From assembly GCF_016722895.1 (NCBI RefSeq), contig NZ_JAEQNA010000008.1, positions 1 to 64,000 on the forward strand: a DNA stretch of 64,000 nucleotides, in the 5' to 3' direction. The position numbers and the translations under genes are program-made. The notes under the pieces were generated by a model, which worked only from the letters and a program-made list of their open reading frames with translations, was not told the DNA's origin and made no database searches. Position 1 is the first letter of the stretch; the number at the start of each line of letters is the position of its first letter. Shown here in pieces: positions 41,260 to 51,704 of this stretch. This stretch comes from Ramlibacter aurantiacus. Its GTDB lineage: Bacteria; Pseudomonadota; Gammaproteobacteria; Burkholderiales; Burkholderiaceae_C.

Positions 41260-41943
41260 TTGGACCCGACACTACTTGCAGGAAAGCGGGTGCTTCTCAC
41301 GCATGCCAATCACTTCATGGGCCCGGCGCTACGTGAGGTATTCGAGGACCACGGAGCCGAGGTCATCGCCGACGAGGACCCCTTGGAAGATGCCTTCGCG
41401 GCGACTCGCGTCGTTACGGCTGCGGGGCCGATCGACGTGCTGCTCGCTCACCTGGCGGAGCCCGCCCCCGTGACGCTGGCGCATGAGGTCACTGAGGCCG
41501 AGTGGCACCGTGTGTTCGGTCGCCTGGTGAATCCGCTGCCTTTGCTCCTTCGCGCGGTGCTGCCCCAGATGCTGGCCCGCAAGTCTGGGCGAATCCTTGT
41601 GATCGGCAGCGCCTCCGCATTGCGCGGCATGGCTGGCAAGTCCACCTACAGTGCGGCTCGCGGTGCGCAGCTGGCCTATGTGCAAAGCGTTGGCGTGGAG
41701 TTGGCCCGGCATGGCGTGCAAGTTAACGCCATTGCCCAGAACTTCGTCGAGAACGCCACTTACTTTCCGCCCGAGCTGCAAGCCACACCGGAATTCCAGC
41801 AGCGCGTCGATCGCGAGGTGCCCCTCGGCCGTCTGGTGAGCGCGCGGGAAGATGCCATGTTCTGCGCTTACCTGTGCAGCGATTCCGCCGGCTGCTTCGT
41901 GGGCCAGGTGTTCCCCGTATCCGGAGGATGGGCGGTGCGCTGA
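41260..41943 (+). CDS. SDR-related protein with halohydrin dehalogenase motifs
   Basis: The 227-residue protein has the SDR fold but not its Gly-rich NAD motif or YxxxK. Instead it carries T14-x4-F19-x-G21 (THANHFMG) and S117-x12-Y130-x3-R134 (GSAS... TYSAAR), the two defining halohydrin dehalogenase motifs (halide pocket and Ser-Tyr-Arg triad; HheC has S132, Y145, R149). The C-terminal part (NFVENATYFPPEL, RLVSAREDAMF, FVGQVFPVSGGW) also aligns with HheC in memory. It should dehalogenate vicinal halohydrins to epoxides. TTG start at 41260 is 8 bases after AGGAG; TTG 41254 is too close. Confidence 0.75.
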   Translation: MDPTLLAGKRVLLTHANHFMGPALREVFEDHGAEVIADEDPLEDAFAATRVVTAAGPIDVLLAHLAEPAPVTLAHEVTEAEWHRVFGRLVNPLPLLLRAVLPQMLARKSGRILVIGSASALRGMAGKSTYSAARGAQLAYVQSVGVELARHGVQVNAIAQNFVENATYFPPELQATPEFQQRVDREVPLGRLVSAREDAMFCAYLCSDSAGCFVGQVFPVSGGWAVR

Positions 41944-42194
41944 TGAATGGCACACTGAATTGACGCTCGACAGGACTTGTGGCATGTGGCGATGCGGCCC
42001 GGCAAGCGCCGCCAACTCGATGAGGGCTGTCGTCGGGCATTCAGGACCACAGCACAATGGCGGAATGCGGTGACGCAGACCACCAGTACAGCGTTCCCAG
42101 CACAGCGCCCAGAGAGATTCCCCTGCCGCGGAAGCACGAATCAGAACTGATCCTCCCTCGACGTTTGCTTTCCGATCCACGCACTGTGTTTAGC

Positions 42195-43265
42195 ATGTCC
42201 CGCTCGCCGCCAGCCAGCCAACCTTCGCCGCGCCGTCGTGCCTTGGCCGCCTCCATTCGCGCGCTGCGGCTCATGCCCGGCTCCGCCCTCGCTAGCCTAT
42301 TCGCGTTGGCCGCAACCTTCGTCGCCACCCAGCACGGCGGCCCCCAGTTCCTTTATGCGCTGTTGTTTGGCGTGGCGTTCCACTACCTCAGTCGTGACCC
42401 ACGGACCAGCCCCGGCATCGAGTTCTGCTCACGCGGGCTGCTGCGGCTCGGTGTGGCCCTCCTGGGCGCGCGCATTACGGCGGACCAGATCGCGGGGCTC
42501 GGGTGGTCTACGGCTTCGATAGTCATCGCGGGCGTGCTGACGACACTGGGCGTGGGCTTGTTGGCTGGCCGGTGGCTGGGCCTCTCAAGAGCGCAGGGCG
42601 TGCTGTCCGGCGGCTCGGTTGCGATCTGCGGCGCCTCCGCGGCCCTAGCGATCTCTGCCGTTCTGCCTCCAAGCAAGCACGGCGAGCGCTTCACGCTCAT
42701 GGTGGTCGTCACAGTTACTGTGCTCTCAACTGTGGCGATGGTGCTGTACCCGCTGGTCGCCACCGCGCTGCAGTTGCCGCCACAGTTAGCCGGCCTGTTT
42801 CTCGGCGGCACCATCCACGACGTCGCACAGGTCGTGGGCGCCGGGTACACGCTGGGCCAAGAGACGGGGGACATCGCCGTCGTGGTAAAGCTGTTCCGCG
42901 TCTCGATGCTCGCGCTCGTTGTTCTTTCAGTTTCTGCAGCCGTGAAGGCGAGCCGACCGCGCGCCCAAGCCGAAACGTTGCACCGCTCGGCTGGCTCTCA
43001 GCAGCCACTGGTGCCCTGGTTCTTGTGGCTGTTTATTGCGGTCGTGATACTCAACACATTTGGCGCGCTCCCTCTCCCCGTTGTGCAATTCGCAAACGAC
43101 ATCTCGCGCGCATCCTTGGTGGTGGCGATCGCCGCCCTTGGCATGAAGACCTCGTTCCGAGAGCTGGCTCGGGCGGGCTGGCGGCCCATGCTGCTGATCC
43201 TTGCCGAAACCGGATGGCTGGCGGGGCTCGTGCTGGTGTGCGCGTGGGCCCAGTTGCATTGGTAG
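42195..43265 (+). CDS. YeiH/UPF0324-family putative exporter
   Basis: About ten hydrophobic helices over 356 residues, with family landmarks GVALLGARITADQIAGLGW, LSGGSVAICGASAALAISAVL and GTIHDVAQVVGAGYTLG, plus a conserved KLFRVSMLALVV. Members are proposed sulfate/sulfonate or small anion exporters. I start at the ATG at 42195. It could export an anion formed by neighbouring catabolism (halide or sulfite/sulfate), which is inference. Confidence 0.88.
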   Translation: MSRSPPASQPSPRRRALAASIRALRLMPGSALASLFALAATFVATQHGGPQFLYALLFGVAFHYLSRDPRTSPGIEFCSRGLLRLGVALLGARITADQIAGLGWSTASIVIAGVLTTLGVGLLAGRWLGLSRAQGVLSGGSVAICGASAALAISAVLPPSKHGERFTLMVVVTVTVLSTVAMVLYPLVATALQLPPQLAGLFLGGTIHDVAQVVGAGYTLGQETGDIAVVVKLFRVSMLALVVLSVSAAVKASRPRAQAETLHRSAGSQQPLVPWFLWLFIAVVILNTFGALPLPVVQFANDISRASLVVAIAALGMKTSFRELARAGWRPMLLILAETGWLAGLVLVCAWAQLHW

Positions 43266-43687
43266 AGCCGTTGCAGCGGCTCGAAGCTAACCGGCAGAAA
43301 GCCCGCCGCGCGCCGCACCGAAAGCTCAGCCGTGGAGACGCCCTTCGACGCTGACTCCACCATCTCCACCATCAGGCGACGACGAGATGCACCAGGAGCG
43401 GGTTGCGCTTCGACGCGAACGGCCGGTGGACACCGCTGGATTGGAATGCGCATCAGCGATGCCAGACACGATCTGGCGGGAATCGCGCGCAACTAGGGCG
43501 CGACGCGACTGGGCCCGATCACAAAACAAGACTTGCTCGACCGGGCCATCCCGTCGCGCCGGGGTATGACGTTGACGCGAAGCGGTCAGATCTCGCGCAC
43601 GGCCTCGGCGGACGGTGCCCGCGCGCTCTGGCAGGGCACGTGGTTGGAAGCGTTTCCGCAAGAGCACAGGAAAGCGGCCGTTGGGCT
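43266..43687. other. Intergenic stretch with no convincing gene
   Basis: Several short frames are open in GC-rich DNA, none with conserved features. The zone separates converging genes (YeiH-like and DmpG-like). I see no tRNA, strong repeat or clear terminator. Confidence 0.5.
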
Positions 43688-44749
43688 CTATGCAGCCTCG
43701 CTCATCACTGGCTCCGAATGCATCCGGTCATGTTCCTGGCGCTTGAGCAGGTCCAGCGCGACGTCGACGATCATGTCTTCCTGGCCGCCGACCATGCGCC
43801 GCTTGCCCAGTTCGACCAGGATGTCCACAGCCTTGAGGTTGTACTTCTTGGCCGCTGCCTCAGAGTGCCGCAGGAAGGAGCTGTACACGCCGGCATAGCC
43901 CAGCGCCAGCGTCTCACGGTCCACGCGTACCGGACGGTCCTGCAGCGGGCGCACGATGTCGTCGGCCGCGTCCATCAGCTTGTACAGATCGCAGCCGTGG
44001 TTCCATCCCATGCGCTCGGCTGCGGCGATGAACACTTCCAGCGGCGCGTTGCCCGCGCCCGCGCCCATGCCGGCGAGGCTGGCGTCCACGCGATCACACC
44101 CCTCCTCCACCGCGACGATGCTGTTCGCCACCCCAAGGCTCAGGTTGTGATGCGCGTGCATGCCGGTCTGCGTCTCGGGCTTGAGCACGTCCTTGAAGGC
44201 GCGGAATCGGTCGCGCACGTCGTTCATGTTGAGGGCGCCGCCCGAATCGACGACGTAGCACACGGTGGCCCCGTAGCTCTCCATCAGCTTGGCCTGCTGC
44301 GCCAGCCCTTGCGGCGTGTTCATGTGGCTCATCATGAGGAAGCCCACGGCCTCCATGCCCAGGTGGCGCGCGTACTCGATGTGCTGCTTGGAGATATCGG
44401 CCTCGGTGCAGTGCGTGGCCACGCGCACGATGCGTGCGCCGGCGTCGTAGGCGGCCTTGAGGTCGTGCACGGTGCCGATGCCGGGCAGCAGTAGCGTGGC
44501 GATCTTCGCGTGCTTGACGACGCTGGCCACCGCCTCGATCCATTCGAGGTCGGTGTGCGCGCCGAAGCCGTAATTGAAGCTGCCGCCCTGCAGCCCGTCG
44601 CCGTGCGCGACCTCGATCGAATCAACCTTCGCTTCGTCCAGCGCCTGGGCGATCTGCCGGGCCTGCGCAACGCTGTACTGGTGGCGGATGGCGTGGCTGC
44701 CGTCACGCAGCGTCACGTCCGAGATGTAGATCTTCGTGCTGGCGTTCAT
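43688..44749 (-). CDS. dmpG: 4-hydroxy-2-oxovalerate aldolase
   Basis: 353 residues with the DmpG/MhpE/XylK landmarks: [20 protein letters not shown] (active-site Arg/Asp), [57 protein letters not shown] and [13 protein letters not shown]. It splits 4-hydroxy-2-oxovalerate into pyruvate and acetaldehyde, channelled to the adjacent acylating dehydrogenase. It is the last gene of the dmpCEHFG-like operon, 10 bases after dmpF. Confidence 0.95.
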   Translation of the reverse strand: MNASTKIYISDVTLRDGSHAIRHQYSVAQARQIAQALDEAKVDSIEVAHGDGLQGGSFNYGFGAHTDLEWIEAVASVVKHAKIATLLLPGIGTVHDLKAAYDAGARIVRVATHCTEADISKQHIEYARHLGMEAVGFLMMSHMNTPQGLAQQAKLMESYGATVCYVVDSGGALNMNDVRDRFRAFKDVLKPETQTGMHAHHNLSLGVANSIVAVEEGCDRVDASLAGMGAGAGNAPLEVFIAAAERMGWNHGCDLYKLMDAADDIVRPLQDRPVRVDRETLALGYAGVYSSFLRHSEAAAKKYNLKAVDILVELGKRRMVGGQEDMIVDVALDLLKRQEHDRMHSEPVMSEAA

Positions 44750-44759
44750 GATGATCTCC

Positions 44760-45710
44760 TCAGGCAGCGACCGTGGCGTGCACCATGCGGGCCGCCATGC
44801 GTTCGGCGGTCTGCAGGGCGGCACTGGTCATGATGTCCAGGTTGCCGGCATAGGCCGGCAGGTAGTGTGCGGCGCCTTCCACTTCCAGGAAGATCGACGT
44901 CTTGATGCCGGAAAGGCGGTCGCCGACGCCCGGAATCTTGAGGTCGGTCACGCGGTCGAACTGCACCTTCTGCTTGAGGCGGTAGCCCGGCACATAGCGC
45001 TGCACGGCTGCGGCCATTTCCTCGACCGAGCGGGCAATGTCTTCCTCGGTGCCTTTCTCGCTGAGCGTATACACCGTGTCGCGCATGATCAGCGGCGGCT
45101 CCGCCGGGTTCAGCACGATGATCGCCTTGCCCTTGGTGGCCCCGCCGATCACCTCGATCGCGCGCGAGGTGGTTTCGGTGAATTCGTCGATGTTGGCCCG
45201 GGTGCCTGGGCCGGCGCTCTTGCTCGAGATGCTGGCGACGATCTCGCCATAGGAAACCTTGGCCGCGCGGTTCACCGCCGCAACCATCGGGATGGTGGCC
45301 TGGCCGCCGCAGGTGACCATGTTCACATTGGCCGCGTCGAGGTGCTCTTCGCCGTTAACAACGGGGATGCAGTACGGGCCGATGGCCGCCGGCGTGAGGT
45401 CGACCAAACGGATGCCCGGCTTCAGCTTGCGCAGCAGCGCGTCGTTCTTCAGGTGGGCGGAGGCACTGGTGGCGTCGAAGACGATGTCGATCTCGCCGAA
45501 CACGTTCATCTTCACCAGCCCTTCCACGCCTTCAGCCGTGGTGGCGACGCCCATCCGCTGGGCGCGCGCCAGGCCGTCAGACGCCGGGTCGATGCCGACC
45601 ATGGCCGCGATCTCGAGATGCTGGCCGTGGCGCAGGATCTTGATCATCAAGTCGGTGCCGATGTTGCCGCTGCCGATGATGGCAGCCTTGAACTTGCGCG
45701 GAGTATTCAT
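44760..45710 (-). CDS. dmpF: Acetaldehyde dehydrogenase (acetylating)
   Basis: 316 residues; Rossmann motif [18 protein letters not shown], catalytic Cys in [17 protein letters not shown], and [20 protein letters not shown] all match DmpF/MhpF/XylQ. Converts acetaldehyde plus CoA and NAD to acetyl-CoA in complex with the aldolase encoded next. It follows the dmpH-like gene by 14 bases. Confidence 0.95.
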   Translation of the reverse strand: MNTPRKFKAAIIGSGNIGTDLMIKILRHGQHLEIAAMVGIDPASDGLARAQRMGVATTAEGVEGLVKMNVFGEIDIVFDATSASAHLKNDALLRKLKPGIRLVDLTPAAIGPYCIPVVNGEEHLDAANVNMVTCGGQATIPMVAAVNRAAKVSYGEIVASISSKSAGPGTRANIDEFTETTSRAIEVIGGATKGKAIIVLNPAEPPLIMRDTVYTLSEKGTEEDIARSVEEMAAAVQRYVPGYRLKQKVQFDRVTDLKIPGVGDRLSGIKTSIFLEVEGAAHYLPAYAGNLDIMTSAALQTAERMAARMVHATVAA

Positions 45711-45724
45711 GAGGTGCCCCTACT

Positions 45725-46498
45725 TCACACTGTGGTATTGAACTCGACCCGACCCAGGCACTGCATTTCAAGCAGCACGTGCTGACCTGGGTTCAGCGGC
45801 TCGGCTGCGGTGGCCCCGCCGGCCATCACGATCCATCCGGCTTGCAGCGGCTCGCCAGCCGCAGCACTCATCACTGCGGCAGAGACCAGCGAGCGCAAAG
45901 GATTGCCCAGGATCCCAGCGGTGCTGCCGACCTGGCGTGCAACTCCGTCTATGGAGAGCACCAAGCCGAGGTTGCTGAAATCCTGCCCCGGCGCGTGCCA
46001 CGGACCGATCACGTAGCCTGACGATGACGCGTTATCGGCGATCACGTCGCCCAGCGAGAACTTGAAGTTCTCGAACCGGGAGTCAATGATCTCCAGCGCG
46101 GGCGCGATGGCGGCCACCGCCTCCAGGGCCTCGGCCATGCTGGGCTTGGCCGGCAATGGCTGGCGGAGCAAGAAAGCGAGTTCAGGCTCCACCCGAGGGT
46201 GGACGAAACGCCCCAGCGAGAGAGGGGCCCCATCGGCTTCCGCCATCGCGTCAGTAAGACGCCCCCAGATCACGTCGTGCACCCCAACCTGAACCATCTT
46301 GGCGCGGCTGGTAAGGCCCATCTTGACGCCAGTGCGGTGCTCGCCGCGCTGCAGGCGGCGCGCTATGGCGGTCGCCTGTACCGCATACGCGTCCTGCATG
46401 GACAGCCCCTCGGCCTCGGCGAACTGCGGGATTGCCCGCCCGTAGAGCGCTGCGTCGTCCAGGCGTTGTGCCAACAGTGAAATGCGTTCTTGGTTCAT
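45725..46498 (-). CDS. dmpH: 4-oxalocrotonate decarboxylase
   Basis: 257 residues of the fumarylacetoacetase-like hydratase/decarboxylase family. The stretch [20 protein letters not shown], then [11 protein letters not shown], and the metal ligands in [12 protein letters not shown] identify the decarboxylase (DmpH/XylI) branch. It decarboxylates 2-oxo-3-hexenedioate to 2-oxopent-4-enoate and normally complexes with the hydratase encoded upstream, whose stop overlaps by 4 bases. Confidence 0.9.
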   Translation of the reverse strand: MNQERISLLAQRLDDAALYGRAIPQFAEAEGLSMQDAYAVQATAIARRLQRGEHRTGVKMGLTSRAKMVQVGVHDVIWGRLTDAMAEADGAPLSLGRFVHPRVEPELAFLLRQPLPAKPSMAEALEAVAAIAPALEIIDSRFENFKFSLGDVIADNASSSGYVIGPWHAPGQDFSNLGLVLSIDGVARQVGSTAGILGNPLRSLVSAAVMSAAAGEPLQAGWIVMAGGATAAEPLNPGQHVLLEMQCLGRVEFNTTV

Positions 46499-47289
46499 TG
46501 GCCCTCTTTGGCGAAAACGGCTCGCACGGAGCCCAATCCTTGAATGCGCGCTTCGAACACATCGCCCGGACGGGCGGTGACCATCGGGCCGAGCGCACCG
46601 GTGAGCACCACGTCACCTGCTTTCAGGCCGCGGCCCACCTCGGCCATCTTGTTGGCCAGCCACAAGGCGGCGTTGAGGGGGTGGCCAAGGCAGGCGGCAC
46701 CCGCGCCTATGGATACCTGCTCGCCGGCGCGCTCCATGACCATGCCCGCCAGCCTGAGGTCCAGGCCATGCAGCGGCACCGGCGTATTGCCCAACACAAA
46801 CGCGCTGCTGGAGGCGTTGTCCGCGACGGTATCCACGAATCGGATGTTCCAGTCGGCGATGCGGCTGCCCACGATCTCAATCGCAGGCAGGGCGAACGCC
46901 ACTGTGCGCAGCAGTTGTGCGACGCTGATGCCCGGGTCCGGCAAGTCGTGCTCGATTACAAGCGCGACCTCCGCCTCAACCTTCGGCTGCATCAGCCTGG
47001 ACCAACGCACCGGTTCGCCATCGGCCACCGCCATGTCGGCGAACAGCATCCCGTAATCGGGCTGGTCAACTCCGAGCTGCTGTTGCACGGCCCGTGCAGT
47101 CAGGCCGATCTTGCGACCAATGAGGCGTCCGCCTTCCTTCAGCCGGCGCTCTGTGTTGAACGCCTGGACTGCATAGGCATCCTGCTCTGTCAGTGCAGGG
47201 AAGGTTTCGCGCAGCGGCGGGATGGCGGTGCCGCCGGCGGCCCCGTTCCACAGCAGGTTCGCAGCCTCTTCGATCTCGAGCCTATTCAT
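46495..47289 (-). CDS. dmpE: 2-oxopent-4-enoate hydratase
   Basis: 264 residues from the ATG at 47289. The segment [20 protein letters not shown] followed by [10 protein letters not shown] and [13 protein letters not shown] is typical of DmpE/MhpD/XylJ. It hydrates 2-oxopent-4-enoate to 4-hydroxy-2-oxovalerate. ATGA overlaps on both sides show tight coupling with the dehydrogenase and the decarboxylase genes. Confidence 0.9.
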   Translation of the reverse strand: MNRLEIEEAANLLWNGAAGGTAIPPLRETFPALTEQDAYAVQAFNTERRLKEGGRLIGRKIGLTARAVQQQLGVDQPDYGMLFADMAVADGEPVRWSRLMQPKVEAEVALVIEHDLPDPGISVAQLLRTVAFALPAIEIVGSRIADWNIRFVDTVADNASSSAFVLGNTPVPLHGLDLRLAGMVMERAGEQVSIGAGAACLGHPLNAALWLANKMAEVGRGLKAGDVVLTGALGPMVTARPGDVFEARIQGLGSVRAVFAKEGQ

Positions 47290-48755
47290 TGCGCCTCGCC
47301 ATTGAACTTGATGCAAACATTTGAAAGCTCGGTATAGAACTCGAGCGAGTGCACCCCGCCCTCGCGCCCTATTCCCGAGGCGCCCGAGCCGCCAAACGGG
47401 GTGCGCAGGTCACGTACAAACCAGCTGTTGACCCAAACCACACCGACCCGCAACGCACCGGCGAACCGGTGTGCACGTGCCACGTCGCTCGTGTAGACCG
47501 ATGCAGCCAACCCGTAGGGCGTGTCGTTCGCCATCCGCAGCGCCTCGGCTTCGGTCTCGAAGGGGATAACCGCGCAGCAGGGGCCAAAGATCTCTTCACG
47601 CGCTACCCGTGACTCATGCGCAACGCCGGTCCACACAGTGGGTTCGACCCAGGCACCTGCCTTCAGCTCATGCGAAACGTCCGGCACACCACCCCCGCAA
47701 ACGGCCGTGGCGCCCTCCGCCTTCGCGAGCGCGAAGTAATCTAGGACTTTGCGCTGATGCTCTGCCGAAATCAGTGGACCCAGCGTCGTCGCGGGATCCT
47801 CCGGCCGGCCGGGCCGCAGCCGCGCTGCCGCGGATGCGAGCCTTTGCACCACGGCATCGAAAATGCGGCGCTGCACGTACACGCGCTCGGTCCCGAGGCA
47901 GACTTGCCCTGAGTTTTCAAACACAGAGCGGGTGAGCCCCGCGATCGTGGCGTCAAGGTCCGCATCATCGAACACGACGGCCGGATTCTTGCCACCCAAC
48001 TCCATTGACACCGGCTTAATGCCGGCAGCGGAGGCGCGGATGATAGCCGCGCCGGTACGGGTTTCACCGGTAAACGTGATTGCGTCAACGCCTGGGTGTG
48101 TGGTCAGGAACTCGCCAGCGGATTCGGGCCCGAAACCGTGGACGACGTTGTACACGCCCTTGGGGATGCCGACGCTGTTCATCACCTCGCCAAGCAGTGC
48201 TGCCGTGGCCGGGGTCTCCTCCGAGGGCTTCACCACCACGGTGTTGCCGCAGGCCAGCGCCGGCCCCACCTTCCAAGTCATCAGCAACAGCGGCAGGTTC
48301 CACGGACAGATCACCGCCACGACGCCTTTGGGGCGACGCAGCGCGTAGTTCAGCGTGGGTTCGCCGTCCGGCGCATGGCTAGTGAACGTTTCCGTCGCCA
48401 CGTTGCGCACCGCGTCGGCAAACACCCGGAAGTTCGCCGCGCCGCGCGGAATATCCAGATGCGATGCGAGCGATCGAGGCTTGCCGGTGTCTGCCACCTC
48501 GGCGGCGACGAAATCCTCGGCGCGCCGGTCAATCTCGGCCGCAACCGCGTACAGCAGGTCACAGCGCTGGGAAAGCTTGAGCGCGCCCCAGGGTCCCGCT
48601 AGAGCATCGCGTGCTGCGTTCACTGCGTCGTCAACGTCCTCCCTGGTAGCCTCGCTGACTTGGGCGATCAACGACCCGTCAACCGGATTCATGTCGCTAA
48701 AGCTGCGGCCACCGCGCCCCTGCCGGTATTGGCCGTTAATAAAGTTGAGTATCAC
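47286..48755 (-). CDS. dmpC: 2-hydroxymuconate-6-semialdehyde dehydrogenase
   Basis: 489 residues from a GTG at 48755. Aldehyde dehydrogenase signatures: [20 protein letters not shown], the Glu in [18 protein letters not shown] and the Cys in [14 protein letters not shown]. The start [13 protein letters not shown] and size match DmpC/XylG. It sends ring-cleavage product into the oxalocrotonate branch. First gene of the five-gene meta operon; an AGGA site lies 11 bases upstream. Confidence 0.88.
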   Translation of the reverse strand: MILNFINGQYRQGRGGRSFSDMNPVDGSLIAQVSEATREDVDDAVNAARDALAGPWGALKLSQRCDLLYAVAAEIDRRAEDFVAAEVADTGKPRSLASHLDIPRGAANFRVFADAVRNVATETFTSHAPDGEPTLNYALRRPKGVVAVICPWNLPLLLMTWKVGPALACGNTVVVKPSEETPATAALLGEVMNSVGIPKGVYNVVHGFGPESAGEFLTTHPGVDAITFTGETRTGAAIIRASAAGIKPVSMELGGKNPAVVFDDADLDATIAGLTRSVFENSGQVCLGTERVYVQRRIFDAVVQRLASAAARLRPGRPEDPATTLGPLISAEHQRKVLDYFALAKAEGATAVCGGGVPDVSHELKAGAWVEPTVWTGVAHESRVAREEIFGPCCAVIPFETEAEALRMANDTPYGLAASVYTSDVARAHRFAGALRVGVVWVNSWFVRDLRTPFGGSGASGIGREGGVHSLEFYTELSNVCIKFNGEAQ

Positions 48756-49153
48756 TGCTTGTGGTCCTAAAAAGAAAATAGCGGCGGGGGACCGCGAGCG
48801 CCAATGCGCTGAGCTCACTCGGCCTTTAGACGCATGCGCCGGCAGTCCTCGGAGTTACTTAAAGGAGCGACTCCAACTCGCTCTCTGGACGGCTTCTTGG
48901 CGACTTCGGCGCAAGAAGAATTTTCACCATCTTGCGTCGCTTTGGCCTCAGCCCTCCGTGATATGGCTACGCGAAGATGGAGATCTCCAGAACCGCTGCC
49001 GCCGTCCTCGCTGAACCGACTGCCGATCCGAAGCCGGATGTGCGGGAAGGCCATTCACATTCACCCACGTACATCTTCTGGACTTGATCGTTGGCGATGT
49101 CGGGCCAAGGCTGACCGCTTCCCTTCACTCATCTCGACCGCCGCCGTCGGGCA
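48756..49153. other. Gap upstream of the meta operon
   Basis: No gene seen. It must hold the promoter of the dmpC-like operon; no palindromic operator stands out. The segment right after the start region is A-rich (AAAAAGAAAATAG), a possible -10 area. Confidence 0.4.
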
Positions 49154-49612
49154 TCAAGCCTTGAAAACGACGAAATCCTTGCCAGCGAGCTTTTTCGGCT
49201 CGTGATCGATCCGTTTGCCGGCAGCGCCCTTGACGAAGGATTCGACTTGGAGGATCTCCAGAACCTCGTCCGAGGAACTTTCGAACCAGTAACTCACCCC
49301 GCGCGGAATGAAGACTCCCTCGTGCGGCCCGAACTCACCGAGCAGTACGTCCTTTTCGCCGTAGAACCTGACCCGCCCTTTTAGGACGAACCAGAGTCCG
49401 TCCATCGCGCTGTGGGAATGCAGGTTGTTCTCGCCGCCCTTCTTCACAAGCTGTACTGCCGCCAACATGATGTCGCTGCGCGCCAGCACCACCACCCCCT
49501 TGACGCGATCCAGCTCGGGCTTCACGTAACGGAACACCTTAGCCTGCGTACCCTGCTGCTCAGGGCTTTCAAAATCTTCTGGCCTCGGCTGTTCGTCTGC
49601 GGCTGCATTCAT
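49154..49612 (-). CDS. Cupin-domain protein
   Basis: 152 residues; single cupin barrel with the motif ENNLHSHSAMDGLWFVLKGR (two His) and FGPHEGVFIPRGVSYWFES. A GGAGAG site precedes the ATG. Small cupins near meta-pathway genes can be isomerases, dioxygenases or regulators; no specific assignment. It heads the run with two Bug receptor genes on the same strand but downstream of them. Confidence 0.75.
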   Translation of the reverse strand: MNAAADEQPRPEDFESPEQQGTQAKVFRYVKPELDRVKGVVVLARSDIMLAAVQLVKKGGENNLHSHSAMDGLWFVLKGRVRFYGEKDVLLGEFGPHEGVFIPRGVSYWFESSSDEVLEILQVESFVKGAAGKRIDHEPKKLAGKDFVVFKA

Positions 49613-49655
49613 TGCGTCTCTCCTTGATTTCAATTAAACCAACTCACTGCTGGCC

Positions 49656-50636
49656 TCAGTTGGCTTGCGGCTTGATGTTGGCCTGTTCGATCACCTTGGC
49701 CCACTTCGTGCGGTCCGCGACAGTGCGGGCAACCAATTCGGCAGGTGTACTTCCAAATGGCGCGAAGCCACCCTTCTCGAGTTGTTCCCAAACGTCCGGC
49801 GCCTTGATGATCTTGACGACCTCGGCATTGAGGCGGTTGACGATCTCCCTCGGGGTGCCCTTCGGAGCGTAGAAGCCCCACCAATTCACCACTTCGAACC
49901 CGGGATAAAACTCGGCTACTGTTGGCGTATCTGGCAGCGCACGCAGCCGCTTGGTGGAGCCGACCGCCAGCCCCTTTAGCTTGCCCGAACGGATGTGCGG
50001 CAGGCCCTGTGAAACACCGAAGAACATTGCCTGCACATTACCGCTCAACAGGTCTGGAAGCGCCTGGCCGCTGCCCTTGTAAGGAACGTGGTTTAGCTTA
50101 ATTCCGGCGATTGAGCTGAAGTGTTCCATCGCTAATTGATGGCTGCTACCATGGCCCGTAGACGCGTAGTTGAGGCCGCCAGGGTTCTGCTTCGCCTTCG
50201 CGATGAAATCCGAAAGGGTATTGACTTGCAGGGACGACGGCACAGCCAGCATGAACTCAATGTACGCTGCTAGGGAAACCGGCTCAAAATCCTTGTCCGG
50301 GTTGTAGGCGAGCTGTGGATAGAGCAGCGGATTGATTGCGAACTGGATGTCGGTTGCGAGCAGCAGCGTGTGGCCATCTGGGGGAGCCGTGGCGACGAAC
50401 TGGGTGCCGATGTTCCCGCTCGCGCCGGCTTTGTTCTCGACAACGAACTGCTGCCCCATCACCTGCGACAACCGACTGGCGACTAAGCGGGCCAGCAAAT
50501 CGCCGCTGCCACCGGCGGGATACGGGACGATGATGTGAACCGGCTTGGACGGATACGTGTTTGCCTGTGCCAGGCCGACAGACGCCAGGGCTAGTCCAGC
50601 AAGCAGTACTGCGCTCAGGAATTTCAAAGCTTTCAT
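49656..50636 (-). CDS. Bug/TctC-family receptor
   Basis: 326 residues with signal peptide MKALKFLSAVLLAGLALASV, then YPSKPVHIIVPYPAGGSGDL, HVPYKGSGQALPDLLSGNVQ and LPDTPTVAEFYPGFEVVNWW. Expected to capture an organic acid in the periplasm. It lies 41 bases after another Bug gene, so two receptors share one unit. Confidence 0.92.
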   Translation of the reverse strand: MKALKFLSAVLLAGLALASVGLAQANTYPSKPVHIIVPYPAGGSGDLLARLVASRLSQVMGQQFVVENKAGASGNIGTQFVATAPPDGHTLLLATDIQFAINPLLYPQLAYNPDKDFEPVSLAAYIEFMLAVPSSLQVNTLSDFIAKAKQNPGGLNYASTGHGSSHQLAMEHFSSIAGIKLNHVPYKGSGQALPDLLSGNVQAMFFGVSQGLPHIRSGKLKGLAVGSTKRLRALPDTPTVAEFYPGFEVVNWWGFYAPKGTPREIVNRLNAEVVKIIKAPDVWEQLEKGGFAPFGSTPAELVARTVADRTKWAKVIEQANIKPQAN

Positions 50637-50677
50637 AGGGTCTCCTGCTCTTTCGGGGGGGCCACACATGGACGCGG

Positions 50678-51643
50678 TCAGTCGGCCTTGATGTTGGCCA
50701 GTTTTACTGCCCGCTCATATTTCTTCAGGCTCGCTCTCAGGTTCTCCGCGTACTCGGAAGGACCGCCGTACGTCACGCTGATGCTTGTGTTCTTAAACTG
50801 TGCAATGAACTCGGGGCTGTCCACCGCCTTCTTGATGGCTGAAGCGAGCTTGTCGACAACGTTAGGCGGTACGCCGGCAGGGGCAAGAATGCCTACTTCC
50901 GAAGCATATTCGTAGCCCTTGACAAACTCGCCGATGGCCGGCACCTCCGGAAGGTCGGCCAGGCGCCGGGCTGAAGTGGTGGCCAGCGGCACCAAAGTAC
51001 CGCTGCGCAAATGGGGGCCGGCGGCGGTTAAGGTCGTGAACGCCACAGGCACATCACCAGCGAGCACCGCTGGGAGGGATTGCCCACTACCCTTGTACGG
51101 CACATGCGTCATGTTCAAACCGGCGTCCGCCTTGAACACCTCCATCACAATGTGATGGATTGTGCCGACTCCAGAGGAGCCATAGTTGATAGCGCCGGGC
51201 TTTGCCTTGGCACTGCGAATCAAGTCGGGCAGTGTTCCAATCCCAGCCTTGGCATTGGCTACCAGCAACATGGGATCGGACGTGACGCGGGCAATCGGGG
51301 CCAAATCCTTCAGCGTGTCGTAGGGAAGCGCCTTTTGAATATGCGGCGCGATCACCAGCTGCCCTGTCTCGCCGAGCAGCAAGTTATAGCCGTCAGCAGG
51401 CAGCTTGGCGAGATGTGCGGTAGCGAGCACCGCACCGGCGCCGGGCTTGTTCTCGACCACGAACGGCTGGCCAAGGATTTCGCTCAGCCGCGTTGCCAGC
51501 CCTCGGGCCACCATGTCGGGACCGCCACCGGGCACATACCCGACGATGATCTTCACCGGCTTGACCGGATACTCCTGTGCGACCGCGTAAGAGACTCCCG
51601 CCAGCAAGGAGCAGGCGATGGCCAGACGTTTCAGGTACTTCAT
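50678..51643 (-). CDS. Bug/TctC-family receptor
   Basis: 321 residues: signal peptide MKYLKRLAIACSLLAGVSYA, YPVKPVKIIVGYVPGGGPDM, VVENKPGAGAVLATAHLAKL, HVPYKGSGQSLPAVLAGDVP. First gene after the GntR regulator on the same strand (61 bases). A ribosome site is only weak (AGAGGAACC). It probably serves an aromatic or dicarboxylate ligand for the catechol pathway. Confidence 0.92.
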   Translation of the reverse strand: MKYLKRLAIACSLLAGVSYAVAQEYPVKPVKIIVGYVPGGGPDMVARGLATRLSEILGQPFVVENKPGAGAVLATAHLAKLPADGYNLLLGETGQLVIAPHIQKALPYDTLKDLAPIARVTSDPMLLVANAKAGIGTLPDLIRSAKAKPGAINYGSSGVGTIHHIVMEVFKADAGLNMTHVPYKGSGQSLPAVLAGDVPVAFTTLTAAGPHLRSGTLVPLATTSARRLADLPEVPAIGEFVKGYEYASEVGILAPAGVPPNVVDKLASAIKKAVDSPEFIAQFKNTSISVTYGGPSEYAENLRASLKKYERAVKLANIKAD

Positions 51644-51704
51644 GGTTCCTCTAGAGTAAAAGTAGGGCAGCTAACGCCAGCAGCGAAACCGTCGCGGCCG
51701 GCGC

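Noticed and set aside
41254..41943. Calling the dehalogenase-like protein an ordinary SDR
   Set aside because: It lacks the NAD Gly-rich motif and has Arg in place of the catalytic Lys, in a pattern specific to halohydrin dehalogenases.
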